DNA of 64,000 bases from an uncultured Erythrobacter sp. (GTDB taxonomy: Bacteria > Pseudomonadota > Alphaproteobacteria > Sphingomonadales > Sphingomonadaceae): NCBI GenBank assembly GCA_947500645.1, contig CANMSD010000001.1, positions 496,001 through 560,000 on the forward strand, in the 5' to 3' direction. The notes under the pieces were generated by a model. It worked only from the letters and a program-made list of their open reading frames with translations, did no database searches and was not told where the DNA came from. The first letter of the stretch is position 1. Each line of letters starts with the position of its first letter. The translations under genes and the position numbers were made by a program. Positions 47,609 to 58,452 of this stretch are shown here, one piece after another.

Positions 47609-49119
47609 TGGCCAAACTCCGGCTCGCTTGCGACCCGCACCGCCTCGCGCGCCGCGGCGATCAGCGCGCCTGCTTTCGCGCGGCATTCGGCGAGCTCATA
47701 ATCGGGGTCACTATCGGCGACGATCCCGGCGCCGGCCTGCACATGCATCATTCCATCCTTCACCACGGCCGTGCGCAAGACGATGCACGAATCGACCGAA
47801 CCATCGGGCGCGAAATAGCCCACTGCGCCGGCATAGGCACCGCGCGTTTCCGGCTCCAGTTCGGCGATGATCTCGCATGCGCGGATCTTCGGTGCGCCGG
47901 AGACGGTGCCTGCCGGGAAGCCTGCGAATAGTGCGTCGAGCGCGTCCTTTTCCTTTGCCAGCTCGCCGACGACATTGCTTACGATATGCATTACATGGCT
48001 GTAGCGTTCGATGGTGAAGCTGTCGGTCACCTCGACACTACCGCGTGTCGCCACCCGTCCCACATCGTTGCGCCCCAGGTCGAGCAGCATGAGATGCTCC
48101 GCGCGTTCTTTCGGATCGGCGAGCAGACTGGCTTCATTCGCCTTGTCTTCAGCGGGACTTGCACCGCGCGGTCGCGTTCCGGCAATCGGACGGATCGTGA
48201 CTTCGCCATCGCGCACGCGGACCAGGATTTCAGGGCTCGAACCGACAATCGCAAAGCCGGGCAGATCGAGGAAGTAGAGAAACGGAGAGGGGTTCACCCG
48301 GCGCAAGGCGCGGTATAGCTCTAGCGGAGGCAGCACGAATGGCGCGGTGAAGCGCTGCGCGAGCACAACCTGAAAGATGTCGCCGGCTGTGATGTAGTCC
48401 TTCGCCCGCGCGACAAGCGCCTTGTAATCCTCGCCCGCCATCACCGGCTCAAGCTCCGGCTCAACCAGATCGGCCATGCGAACGGGGGCAGGGCGGCGCT
48501 GCCCGAGATCGCGCAGCACCTCGTCGATCCGCTCACCCGCGCGCTCGATCACTGCTTCGACATTCTCAGTCTGCCAGATCGGCGCGACGCAATAGAGGCT
48601 GTCGCTCAGCCCATCGAAGATCAGGATAATTGTCGGCCGCACGAACAACAGGTCGGGCAGCTCCAGCTCGCTATCCGGCGCGCGCGGCAAGGTCTCGACC
48701 AAGCCAATCGTCTCATAGCCGAAATAACCGACCAGACACGCGAGGGCGGGCGGCAATTCGTCGGGCACATCGATCTGACACGCCTGCGCCAGCGCGCGCA
48801 GCTCGCGCATCGGATCATCGCCTTCGCATGGCTCGAATGCCTCGCGATCGTGCCGCCATTTCCGATTGATCTCCGCCTTGGTACCGCTTCCGCGAAACAC
48901 CAGATCGGGATCGAGGCCCAGCAGGCTGTAACGCCCGCGAATTTCCCCGCCTTCGACCGATTCGAGCAGGAAATCGCCGCGCCCTGGCTCAATCAGACGC
49001 TGCGCAGCACCGACCGGCGTGTCGCTATCCGCAATCACCCGGCGCCACACGAGCGCAGGCTGGCCCGCGCGCAGTGCGCCCGCTGCCGCTTCGGCATTTT
49101 CTAGAGAGGCATGACCCAT
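47605..49119 (-). CDS. trpE: Anthranilate synthase component I
   Basis: Makes anthranilate from chorismate with ammonia from TrpG. The 504-residue protein has an N-terminal domain with FLLESVEGGEIRGRYSLLG, which includes the LLES tryptophan-feedback element, and a C-terminal chorismate-binding domain with AGDIFQVVLAQRF, RPIAGTRPRGAS and GAPKIRACEII. It starts 15 bases after ppiD on the same strand, so there is no room for a leader-peptide attenuator directly before it. Confidence 0.96.
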   Translation of the reverse strand: MGHASLENAEAAAGALRAGQPALVWRRVIADSDTPVGAAQRLIEPGRGDFLLESVEGGEIRGRYSLLGLDPDLVFRGSGTKAEINRKWRHDREAFEPCEGDDPMRELRALAQACQIDVPDELPPALACLVGYFGYETIGLVETLPRAPDSELELPDLLFVRPTIILIFDGLSDSLYCVAPIWQTENVEAVIERAGERIDEVLRDLGQRRPAPVRMADLVEPELEPVMAGEDYKALVARAKDYITAGDIFQVVLAQRFTAPFVLPPLELYRALRRVNPSPFLYFLDLPGFAIVGSSPEILVRVRDGEVTIRPIAGTRPRGASPAEDKANEASLLADPKERAEHLMLLDLGRNDVGRVATRGSVEVTDSFTIERYSHVMHIVSNVVGELAKEKDALDALFAGFPAGTVSGAPKIRACEIIAELEPETRGAYAGAVGYFAPDGSVDSCIVLRTAVVKDGMMHVQAGAGIVADSDPDYELAECRAKAGALIAAAREAVRVASEPEFGQ

Positions 49120-49134
49120 CGCAACTAAGCGCGA

Positions 49135-51069
49135 TCAGGTTTCGCCGGCCAGCTGCCTGCGCACCGCCTCGATTGCGTCCTCATTGCGATCCACGCCCAG
49201 TTCCTCGCGCATCGCTGCGGTCAGCTGCTCGGCATATTCGTTGGACATGGCGGGGCCGAGCTGGGTCTGAGTCGCTTGGAACAGCGGGTCGTCATCGGCG
49301 ATCTCGTCGGTCAAGATATCCTCCAGATCGACCACGAACCAACCGAGGCGATTGGCCGCTTCAAGCCGCTTGGTCGTGCCTTCAGCCATGCTGAACAGTA
49401 GTGCGAGCGGCGGTGCCACCCGTTGCTGCTGGCTCAGCAATTCGGTGCGATCGAGATCGATCCGCTCGATCGGCGGCAGGTTCACTTCCTCGGCGCGCAC
49501 AGCCTCGACCAGAGTGCCTTCGCCGCTCATCCGCTCGAGAATGCGCTCGGCCGCTGCACGAGCGGCTGTGCTACCCTCAAACAAACGCCAGTCAAACTCC
49601 ACCCGGTCGCGGATCGCGGCCATCGGCGATGCCGCAGACGGCGTGATTTCGCTTACTTCGAAGATCAGGAAGACCCGGCCTCGTACGACCTCTGCGAGCT
49701 GCGGTTCACTCTCTTCCATGTCGAAAGCCGTATCGAGCGTTGCCCGCAATTCCGGCGCCACGCCTGAACCCTGCTGACCAAACACTTGCCCATTGGCGAG
49801 CAATTGCGGTGTCGTCTCGATGTTCAGACCAAATTCCTCAGCCACATCGGTCAGCGAAGTACCGTCATCGACCTGCTCTTCAATCCGCGCGCTGAAATCG
49901 GAAAGCGCAGCAGCGCGTTTCTCAATCGTCAATTGCTCGGTGATCTCAGGCGTGACTTGCGCGAGAGTGCGGGCAGGGGTGCTCACGACATCATCGACGC
50001 GGGCTACGTACCAACCCAGCGCGCTACGAGCAGGCTCGGCAACCTGACCTTCCTGGGCCGCAAAGACCGCCGTCGCCACCGCGCTGCTGGTGGCGGAGGC
50101 AAGCGCACTTTCCGATTGCCCCTCACTGCTGCTGACCGAGAAGCCTGCGCTTTGCGCCGCTGCCTCAAGCGAGGTCCCGGACCGCACCTGATCGCGAATG
50201 GCATTCGCCGCTTCCTGTGTGGGTACGAAGAAAGATGTGATCGAGCGCGTTTCCAGCGCCGCATATTGGTCCGCATCACGTTCGAACCTTTGTGCAATTT
50301 CTGCAGCAGTCGGCTCAATCCGCGCGTTGATGTCTTCCTCGCTGAAGGTCGCATAGCGAAGGGTCCGGCGCTCCGGTTCGATATAGCGCCCGCGGTTTTC
50401 TTCATAAAAGGCCGCAAGTTGCTCTTCAGTCGGATCTCCTTCGGGCGCGAAAGACGTGCTCGGGATCAATGCAATCGAGCCTTGCCGGCGCTCCCGCAGC
50501 AGAGCCGTGTAGCGACGGGCAATACCGCTCGGCACTTGCGGCGTGGCAAGCGCCGGGACCAGCAATTGCTGAGCGAGCAGGCCGTCCGAAAGGTCGCGGC
50601 GCAGAATCGCATCGGTCAGGTTCTGGCTGCGCAGAGCGTTCTGGTAGATCGCATCGTCGAATTCGCCGCTTGGCCCGCGAAAGGCCGGAATAGAGAGTAT
50701 CTCGCTGTTCACCAGATTATCGCCCGCGCGCAGGCCGTATTTCTCGGCATAGCCGCCAATTGCGTAACGATCGATCAGCTGCGACAGGACCTCTTCCAGC
50801 CCATCCTGCTCAATAAACATCGGCATGGTTGTGGTCGGCTGTTGCTCTCGCACTTGTTGAAGCGCGGAGTTCGCAAGCTGGACCAATTCCGAGGTGTCGA
50901 TCCGCTCATCGCCGACGACCGCAATCCTGTCACCACCGGCTACACCGCCAAAGGTCGCCTGGTTGGCAACATCGCTGCTGGCGAAGGCAAGGGCGATCAA
51001 CGCAATAAAGGCAAAAGTGATCGCAAGGCCGATTTTCGATTGAAAAATTCTACGGAAGAACGAAATCAT
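49135..51069 (-). CDS. Periplasmic folding factor, PpiD/SurA-like peptidylprolyl isomerase
   Basis: A 644-residue inner-membrane-anchored chaperone for exported proteins. It has one N-terminal membrane helix (KIGLAITFAFIALIALAFASS), a SurA-like helical N-domain (LIDRYAIGGYAEKYGLRAGDNLVNSEI), and one or two parvulin-like rotamase segments (QVAEPARSALGWYVARVDDV is a clear one). The start is taken as ATG 51069, just before the membrane helix. It heads the minus-strand array that continues into trpE and diverges from tpiA over 203 bases. PpiD is the likely equivalent. Confidence 0.87.
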   Translation of the reverse strand: MISFFRRIFQSKIGLAITFAFIALIALAFASSDVANQATFGGVAGGDRIAVVGDERIDTSELVQLANSALQQVREQQPTTTMPMFIEQDGLEEVLSQLIDRYAIGGYAEKYGLRAGDNLVNSEILSIPAFRGPSGEFDDAIYQNALRSQNLTDAILRRDLSDGLLAQQLLVPALATPQVPSGIARRYTALLRERRQGSIALIPSTSFAPEGDPTEEQLAAFYEENRGRYIEPERRTLRYATFSEEDINARIEPTAAEIAQRFERDADQYAALETRSITSFFVPTQEAANAIRDQVRSGTSLEAAAQSAGFSVSSSEGQSESALASATSSAVATAVFAAQEGQVAEPARSALGWYVARVDDVVSTPARTLAQVTPEITEQLTIEKRAAALSDFSARIEEQVDDGTSLTDVAEEFGLNIETTPQLLANGQVFGQQGSGVAPELRATLDTAFDMEESEPQLAEVVRGRVFLIFEVSEITPSAASPMAAIRDRVEFDWRLFEGSTAARAAAERILERMSGEGTLVEAVRAEEVNLPPIERIDLDRTELLSQQQRVAPPLALLFSMAEGTTKRLEAANRLGWFVVDLEDILTDEIADDDPLFQATQTQLGPAMSNEYAEQLTAAMREELGVDRNEDAIEAVRRQLAGET

Positions 51070-51272
51070 CTGGTCTGTAATTCCCGAGAGGTTATCTGGC
51101 CGAAACGCTAAGGGCTCGGTTGTTGAGGCGGCTTTATCGGCCCTGCGGCCTCGCGGCAACAGTTCAAGATGCGTTTTGACTGGATCGTTTTCCTCGGCTA
51201 GCCGACCCCGCCCCCTGACCGTAAAGGTATCAGGGATTCGAGTAACTCACGCTATTTGCGCAGGATAAAAAT

Positions 51273-52034
51273 ATGGCCCAACGGCCTTACATCGTCGGAA
51301 ATTGGAAAATGAACGGCACACGCGCAATGCTTTCCGAAGCACGCGCGATCGACCGGGCAGCACAACGTCACATGAAAGTGGAGGTGGCGGTCGCTCCGCC
51401 ATTCACTTTGGTCCATGCGGTTCACCGCGAGGCCGAGCAGATCGGCGTGGGCGCGCAGGATTGCTCGCCCAATGCCGATGGCGCGTTCACGGGCGACATC
51501 TCCGCGACGATGGTTGCGGATGCCGGCGCAAAATTCGTGATCCTCGGGCATAGCGAGCGGCGCGAAGGCTATGGCGAAACCAGCGAGCTGGTGCGGGCGA
51601 AAGCGGACGCCGCTCTCGAAGCTGGCCTACGCGTGATCATCTGCTGTGGCGAAACGCTGGAAACCCGGGAGAGCGGCAAGGCTGAGGCATTCGTGGCCAA
51701 GCAGCTCAAGGTATCGTTGCCAAAGGTCGAAGATGCTGGGGAAAAAATCTCTGTCGCCTACGAACCGATCTGGGCGATTGGCACCGGCCAAACCGCAACG
51801 ATCGATGATATTGCGACGATGCACGCGATGATCCGCAAGCTGCTGATCGAAATATATGGCGAAGAGCAAGCTCTCGAAATCCGCATTCTCTATGGCGGTT
51901 CGGTGAAGCCGGAAAACGCCACCGACATCCTCGGCACGGCTGAGGTAGGCGGCGCGCTGGTGGGCGGGGCTAGCCTGACCGCCGACAGCTTTATGAGTAT
52001 TGCGCTGGCCGCCACCGAATCGGTCGAGGGGTAA
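51273..52034 (+). CDS. tpiA: Triosephosphate isomerase
   Basis: Interconverts dihydroxyacetone phosphate and glyceraldehyde 3-phosphate. The 253-residue barrel has the catalytic residues Lys12 (GNWKMNG), His93 (ILGHSERR) and Glu164 (VAYEPIWAIGTG), plus the phosphate loop ILYGGSVKPEN. It is the first of a tpiA-secG-pyrG series. The upstream 203 bases contain TTGACT at 51176-51181 but no good -10 at the right distance. Confidence 0.97.
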   Translation: MAQRPYIVGNWKMNGTRAMLSEARAIDRAAQRHMKVEVAVAPPFTLVHAVHREAEQIGVGAQDCSPNADGAFTGDISATMVADAGAKFVILGHSERREGYGETSELVRAKADAALEAGLRVIICCGETLETRESGKAEAFVAKQLKVSLPKVEDAGEKISVAYEPIWAIGTGQTATIDDIATMHAMIRKLLIEIYGEEQALEIRILYGGSVKPENATDILGTAEVGGALVGGASLTADSFMSIALAATESVEG

Positions 52035-52130
52035 GACGCCTCGATACGGCTGCGCAGCGCCGACTAAGCTTGCACGCGCGGCTCACGCCACCTAAATGGC
52101 GCACACACTTAAACGGATATTGCATTCATC

Positions 52131-52508
52131 ATGTCGTCGATTTTTCTGTTCCTCACTGTTGTTCAGGCAATTGTTGCCGCTGCGCTGGTTGGTGTTGTGC
52201 TCATGCAGCGTTCGGAAGGCGGCGGCCTGGGTATCGGCGGCAATCCTGGCGGCGCACTGGGCGCTCGCGGTGCAGCGGACTTCCTGACCCGCTCGACCAA
52301 GTGGCTGGCCGTTGCATTTGTCGGACTTTCGATCGCGCTGGCAGCGGTAGCGGTTGATGCGACCGGCTCAAGCAGCGTCAGTTCGACGCTCGATCGCGAT
52401 GTTGCTCCGGTTGATCCGCTCAGCACCGGATCGGAAGGCGGCGCACCTGCAGTTCCTGCGACCGCTCCTGCGCAGCCTGCAGAAAACAACGATCCGCTCG
52501 CCGAATAG
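52131..52508 (+). CDS. secG: Preprotein translocase subunit SecG
   Basis: Small accessory subunit of the SecYEG channel. The 125-residue protein has two membrane helices (about 4-25 and 58-77) separated by the conserved cytoplasmic loop MQRSEGGGLGIGGNP...ADFLTRSTKWLA. An extended Pro/Ala/Ser-rich tail follows, as is common in alphaproteobacteria. It lies between tpiA and pyrG. Confidence 0.95.
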   Translation: MSSIFLFLTVVQAIVAAALVGVVLMQRSEGGGLGIGGNPGGALGARGAADFLTRSTKWLAVAFVGLSIALAAVAVDATGSSSVSSTLDRDVAPVDPLSTGSEGGAPAVPATAPAQPAENNDPLAE

Positions 52509-52599
52509 GCCGCGCACACTCACTTTTTTCCAGATGATTGTGGATTGGCGGGAAATAGCTCGCGCAATTCGCTTGCCCCGAATCCACTTCAAGGCTTAG

Positions 52600-54246
<1,647 letters not shown>

Positions 54247-54751
54247 CCCGGGCATTTTTGCGGCTCTAATTTGCGACTCCAAAGAGCCTCGAAACGTTAG
54301 TTGCACATCTTTCGTCAGTTGAGCGACTCGCAACATAATCGAGAGCAATTCGGCCCAAAAAGACCTCCAGCCTGTATGAACAGAAGGTACCTTCGGGCTG
54401 AAAACCGACGCATTTCGGGACACACTGGCGCGCATAGGCAGTTTTTATGTCGCGTTTTTACAAGTTTGCGAGATTAGTCTTGCCTTGCAATCGAATTTGG
54501 CCTTACCCCTCATGCAACCCTTAAGGATTTCTACAGGGTGTGGGGGCACCTCACCCGTTGGTATCGCGAGCAGGGACTGGCTCGCCACCAACTCGAAACA
54601 AAACTGATCGTCTTCTGCGACCCGGACGGTGAGCTTTGTTAGAGGCGGCAAATGTCGCAGGGGCGGATCATCGATCCGCCCCGTACATTTCTCAAATTTT
54701 CACTAGTGATGATCGCGCCAGAGCCGAAGCCCTGGGACGTATGGCTATGGC
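54247..54751. other. Gene-poor region between pyrG and hsp20
   Basis: Five hundred bases without a convincing gene. Reading frames up to ~68 codons exist on the minus strand (for example 54445-54651), but none resembles a known protein. Composition looks more A/T-rich than the flanking genes. The only clear element is the palindromic hairpin at 54660-54682, which could end transcripts from either side. Confidence 0.6.
54660..54682. terminator. Strong bidirectional hairpin between convergent pyrG and hsp20
   Basis: GGGGCGGATC and GATCCGCCCC form a perfect 10-base stem around a three-base loop. The hairpin lies in the convergent space and is nearest the hsp20 end. The flanking A/T-rich bases (ATTTCTCAAATTTTC on one side) give a modest U-rich tail, so it is a plausible but not canonical intrinsic terminator. 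Confidence 0.55.
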
Positions 54752-55234
54752 TTAAGCCGCGTCGGCTGTGCCATCATCTTCGTCGCTGTCAGGGACTGCG
54801 GTCAGCGTGGCAGCGCCGTTCACGGCAATCTTCTTCGGCTTCATCGCCTCCGGCACTTCGCGCACCAGATCGATCACGAGCAGGCCATCGGCCAAATCGG
54901 CCTTTTCCACGCGAACATGATCGGCGAGTTCGAAGCGGCGTTCAAAGCCACGGTTGGCAATGCCGACATGCAGCATTTCTGCGCCATCCTGCGCTTCTTC
55001 GCGCTTCTTGCCCTGAACCGTCAGCAGATTCTGCTGAGCGGTGATGTCGATATCTTCCGGGCGGAAGCCCGCAATCGCGAGTGTAATGCGGTAATTGTCT
55101 TCGCTGTTACGCGCGATATTGAAGGGGGGATAATTGTCGCCGACATTGTTGCGAGCCTGGCTTTCGAGCAGGTCGAACAGGTGGTCAAAACCGACCGTGG
55201 TGCGGCGATACGGAGTAAAATCTAGTCGTGACAT
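54752..55234 (-). CDS. Small heat-shock protein (Hsp20/IbpA type)
   Basis: ATP-independent holdase that keeps unfolding proteins soluble. The 160-residue protein has the alpha-crystallin domain at about 35-125, with YPPFNIARNSEDNYRITLAIAGF, the LTVQGKK strand and HVGIANRGFERRFELADHV, as in class A IbpA proteins. An Asp/Ala-rich tail follows, starting with the conserved KKIAV region. It is divergent from the glutaredoxin gene over 198 bases. Heat-shock sigma control is likely for the family; the promoter was not convincingly found. Confidence 0.94.
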   Translation of the reverse strand: MSRLDFTPYRRTTVGFDHLFDLLESQARNNVGDNYPPFNIARNSEDNYRITLAIAGFRPEDIDITAQQNLLTVQGKKREEAQDGAEMLHVGIANRGFERRFELADHVRVEKADLADGLLVIDLVREVPEAMKPKKIAVNGAATLTAVPDSDEDDGTADAA

Positions 55235-55432
55235 TTTTCAAATCCTCTTTTGAGCAATTTGCATTTTTCAGTGCGGGCCTGCCTCATGCAGCGCCCGCAG
55301 GCGTCATTTGCGAACCCCAAACTGGCGGAACGCGCTGACACAGACTATCTAGTAAGCCATATCGCACCTTTCAAGAAGGCGAAAGAACCAGAAAAAGTGC
55401 ATAATTTTAGATACTTGAATACGGGACTGAGC

Positions 55433-55696
55433 ATGAGCAAACCGACCGTCGACATCTACACAAAGTTCACTTGCGGGTTTTGCGTACGCGCCAAGCAATT
55501 GCTTCAGCGCAAAGGTGTGGAATTCAACGAATACGATATCTCGATGGGCGGGCCGAAGCGCGCCGAAATGCTCGAACGCGCACCGCAGGCGCGCACTGTG
55601 CCGCAAATCTTTATCGGCGACACTCATGTCGGTGGGTCAGACGATCTGGCCGCTTTGGATGCATCCGGCAAACTCGACGCTCTGTTGGCCGGATAG
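55433..55696 (+). CDS. grxC: Glutaredoxin (GrxC type, CGFC active site)
   Basis: Glutathione-dependent disulfide reductase. The 87-residue protein has the active site Cys14-Gly-Phe-Cys17 (TKFTCGFCVRAK), the TVP cis-proline at ARTVPQIFIG and the GG-D glutathione-binding loop (HVGGSDDL). CGFC is between the usual dithiol CPYC and the monothiol CGFS, so both cysteines are kept but the proline is lost. ATG 55433 has a weak GGGA upstream. The amidase gene begins 10 bases after the stop. Confidence 0.93.
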   Translation: MSKPTVDIYTKFTCGFCVRAKQLLQRKGVEFNEYDISMGGPKRAEMLERAPQARTVPQIFIGDTHVGGSDDLAALDASGKLDALLAG

Positions 55697-55705
55697 AGTG
55701 CCGAA

Positions 55706-56533
55706 GTGCCAAAAATTGCCATCTTCCAGATGAATTCCAGCATCAAACCGAAAAACAATCTGAACCATATTGTGACCAATGCGGAATATGCGGCCTCTGA
55801 GGGCGCTCGCATTCTGTTTTTGCCTGAAATGGCGGTGATGCTGGATCGAGATCGCAAGCGCGCAGCGAAATGGGTCAATGGTGATGGGCCAAGGGCGGTC
55901 GCTGACCAGTTGAGCTATTGCGCCACAGAATTCGGCATAGACATTGCGCTCGGCTCACAACCTGTTGCGTTCGCAAATGGAAAATGGGCCAACCAGAGCA
56001 TGTATTTCTCTCAAGGAAACGATGCTTCGGTTGATCCTATCACATATGACAAGATGCATATGTTTGATGTGGAACTTTCGACCGGGGAAACCTGGCGGGA
56101 AAGCTCTGCCTATGAGCCGGGCAGGGAGGTGGTCGCAGTGGAGGACACTCCGCTTGGCCGTCTTGGCCTGACTATCTGTTATGATATGCGCTTTCCCGCT
56201 CTGTTTGAGGCGCTGGGGCGTAGACAATGTGATGCCATCGCAGTCCCCGCCGCGTTCACAGTCCCGACGGGCCGCGATCACTGGCACGTCCTTCTTCGCG
56301 CCCGCGCGATCGAAGCAAGCGCATTCGTGATCGCCGCCGCGCAAGTCGGCAAGCACGAAGACGGACGCGAGACCTACGGCCACAGCCTGGTGGTCGACCC
56401 CTGGGGTGAAGTGCTGCTCGATATGGGCGACAAGTGGCCGGGGGTTGGCTTTTGCGATATCGACCTCAGCCGGATTGAAGAGGTTCGCGCGCAGCTCCCC
56501 AGCCTTGCCAACCGCCGCAAAATTCCCAATTAG
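55706..56533 (+). CDS. Carbon-nitrogen hydrolase (nitrilase superfamily, Nit1-like)
   Basis: Amidase of the nitrilase superfamily, 275 residues. The catalytic triad is complete: Glu41 (LFLPEMAV), Lys116 (YDKMHMFDVEL) and Cys158 (LTICYDMRFP). The family branch with KMHMFDVEL and ICYDMRFPALFEALG often acts on deaminated glutathione or omega-amides; this assignment is inferred from pattern. The start is GTG 55706. Its place right after the glutaredoxin fits a glutathione-related job. Confidence 0.9.
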   Translation: MPKIAIFQMNSSIKPKNNLNHIVTNAEYAASEGARILFLPEMAVMLDRDRKRAAKWVNGDGPRAVADQLSYCATEFGIDIALGSQPVAFANGKWANQSMYFSQGNDASVDPITYDKMHMFDVELSTGETWRESSAYEPGREVVAVEDTPLGRLGLTICYDMRFPALFEALGRRQCDAIAVPAAFTVPTGRDHWHVLLRARAIEASAFVIAAAQVGKHEDGRETYGHSLVVDPWGEVLLDMGDKWPGVGFCDIDLSRIEEVRAQLPSLANRRKIPN

Positions 56534-56542
56534 ACCCGCAAC

Positions 56543-57046
56543 ATGATCGTATTCGACCTCCATTGTGCACACGGCCACCGCTTCGAAGGATGGTTCAGCT
56601 CTTCCAGCGACTTTGCCGAGCAGGACAAGGCGGGCCTTGTCAGCTGCCCCGAATGCGGTTCAGCCGAGGTGAGTAAAGCCCCAATGGCGCCGGCCGTTCC
56701 GGTCAAGGGGAACACGGGCAGGGCCACGCCCGCACAGGAAAGCGATGCAGGCTCCGCCGCCGTGCCAATGCAAAAAGGCGGCGGCCAGCTATCCAACACG
56801 CCGATGACTCCGGAAATGAAGAAGGCATTGGGTGAGCTCGCCAAGGCGCAGGAAAAGGCACTGAAGGACAGCACCTGGGTCGGCAGCAAGTTTGCTGAAC
56901 AGAGCCGTGAGATGCATTACGGCGAACGCGACGAAGCGCCGATCCATGGACAAGCGAGCCTCGAAGAAGCAAAGTCGTTGGTGGATGAGGGTGTGCCGAT
57001 TGCACCGCTGCCATTCCCTGTTGCACCGCCCGATAAACTCAACTGA
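56543..57046 (+). CDS. DUF1178 family protein
   Basis: A 167-residue soluble protein of unknown function. It begins with [21 protein letters not shown] and has a Cys pair in [11 protein letters not shown], which gives a zinc-ribbon-like N-terminus (Cys8, His/Cys elements and CPEC). The C-terminal half is charged and contains the family-typical [31 protein letters not shown] segment. It lies 9 bases after the amidase, and the two may form one unit. Confidence 0.88.
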   Translation: MIVFDLHCAHGHRFEGWFSSSSDFAEQDKAGLVSCPECGSAEVSKAPMAPAVPVKGNTGRATPAQESDAGSAAVPMQKGGGQLSNTPMTPEMKKALGELAKAQEKALKDSTWVGSKFAEQSREMHYGERDEAPIHGQASLEEAKSLVDEGVPIAPLPFPVAPPDKLN

Positions 57047-57083
57047 TTGCCAGAGTAGCCAAGGCTGCTAAATGAGCCGCGGC

Positions 57084-57160
57084 GTCCCCGTAGCTCAGTT
57101 GGATAGAGCGTCGGATTCCTAATCCGAAGGCCACAGGTTCGAATCCTGTCGGGGACACCA
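57084..57160 (+). tRNA. tRNA-Arg, anticodon CCT
   Basis: A full cloverleaf can be drawn by hand. The acceptor GTCCCCG/CGGGGAC is followed by an encoded ACCA. The D-stem is GCTC/GAGC, the anticodon stem TCGGA/TCCGA around the loop TTCCTAA (anticodon CCT at 34-36), and the T-arm ACAGG-TTCGAAT-CCTGT. This tRNA reads AGG codons. Confidence 0.97.
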
Positions 57161-57231
57161 CCAAGCGTGTTCGGAATCGAAGCGCAGCGGAGATGGCCAA
57201 AGGCCAATCACGCCGGGGTCACCAATACTCT

Positions 57232-58452
57232 CTAAATCGCTTCTCGACTTCCGTTTGACGTGCGTCGCGCGGCCCATATCGACATCAGTGTCACCGTGGC
57301 AGACATCGCCATAAGCGATAGGCATGTGCCCAGCCATCCGCTCCAATCGTAAATGGTCGTTCCCAGTATGCTGCCAAGCGCACCGCCCAAAAACATGATT
57401 ACGATATAGCTCGTTGTGAGCCGCGTGCGTATCTCGGGATCGAGTGCGAGAAATGTCATTCGCCCAGTCACGTCGATCGTGGGGCCGACAAGGTTGGTGA
57501 TCGTTAGCGGAATAAGTATCCACCACACGCTGAAACCGAATGGATAGAACAGCGCCAGGCCGATTATCTGGATTACAGCCACAATCACTCGAGCACGGCG
57601 TGGGCCAACCTTGTCCGCCCATTTGCCAAGACGCGGAGTTGAAAGAATGCTGACGGCGGCAATGCCCGCAAGATAACCCACCGTATCGACACCATAACCG
57701 AGCTGGTCACTGGTCAAATGCAACGCCAGGGCCAGCCATGTGGCGGTGAAGGTCGCGAAATTGAGGCCCTGTATAACCGCCGAAATCAGCATGTCGCGAT
57801 GTTGCCCGGCTAGGGTGAACACCGAGATCAACAGGTCCATATACGAACCACGCGGGGTCTTTCCCTCGATCGGCTCGCTGCGCATGGTGATTGGAAGTAG
57901 CACAGTCACCGCAGCCATCAGCGCAAAACCGAACCAATAGACCTGCCGCCACCCGAGCTCTTCTGCGACAATTCCCGCGCCGACCCTCGCGACCAATATG
58001 CCAAAAACAACACCAGCAGTGAGCAGAGCAGTGACTTGGCCGAGACGCTCCGGCGCAACCCGCTTTGAGGCGAAGGCCGGGATCAGGTAGGGCGCTATCG
58101 TCACAAAGCCGAGCAGCGTAGACGCAAGAGTGAAGAGTGCAAATTGCTCAGCCAGGGCCATACCAAGCATGCACAGCGATTGCAGGGATACAAAGCCGAT
58201 GCACAGCTGCTTGTTCGAATAGCGATCACCCAGTGGCAACAACAGGAATATACCCGTCGCGAGAGCCAGCTGATTAAGCGCCGGGACAATACCGATGCGT
58301 GCTTCGCTGACACTGAAATGCGCGGCGACCTCGCCGATGATCGGGTGAATATAATAGGCGTTGGCCGTGACCACAGCCGTGGTCGCCGCTAACGCATATT
58401 CCTGCGCCCGGCTAAGGTAGCCCGAGCCGTTGTCGGCCTGCGTTTCGCTCAA
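57232..58452 (-). CDS. Major facilitator superfamily transporter
   Basis: A 406-residue carrier with about twelve membrane helices and a loop LPLGDRYSNKQ between helices 2 and 3, which carries the GxxxDR-type motif. It resembles the drug:H+ antiporter-like branch, but the substrate is unknown. Its ATG overlaps the haloalkane dehalogenase stop by 4 bases, so it is probably co-translated with that enzyme and may move its substrate or product. The C-terminus ends close to tRNA-Arg on the opposite strand. Confidence 0.88.
   Translation of the reverse strand: MSETQADNGSGYLSRAQEYALAATTAVVTANAYYIHPIIGEVAAHFSVSEARIGIVPALNQLALATGIFLLLPLGDRYSNKQLCIGFVSLQSLCMLGMALAEQFALFTLASTLLGFVTIAPYLIPAFASKRVAPERLGQVTALLTAGVVFGILVARVGAGIVAEELGWRQVYWFGFALMAAVTVLLPITMRSEPIEGKTPRGSYMDLLISVFTLAGQHRDMLISAVIQGLNFATFTATWLALALHLTSDQLGYGVDTVGYLAGIAAVSILSTPRLGKWADKVGPRRARVIVAVIQIIGLALFYPFGFSVWWILIPLTITNLVGPTIDVTGRMTFLALDPEIRTRLTTSYIVIMFLGGALGSILGTTIYDWSGWLGTCLSLMAMSATVTLMSIWAARRTSNGSREAI

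Noticed and set aside
54445..54651. 68-codon minus-strand frame in the pyrG-hsp20 gap.
   Set aside because: No recognisable domain, no convincing ribosome-binding site, and nothing around it suggests expression.
55346..55376. Possible heat-shock-sigma promoter for hsp20 (CTTGAAAG with CTTACTAG on the minus strand).
   Set aside because: The spacing between the boxes is about two bases too short and the -10 match is partial.
56917..57207. Minus-strand frame across tRNA-Arg encoding a [23 protein letters not shown] peptide.
   Set aside because: This is the familiar spurious translation of an antisense tRNA gene, not a protein.
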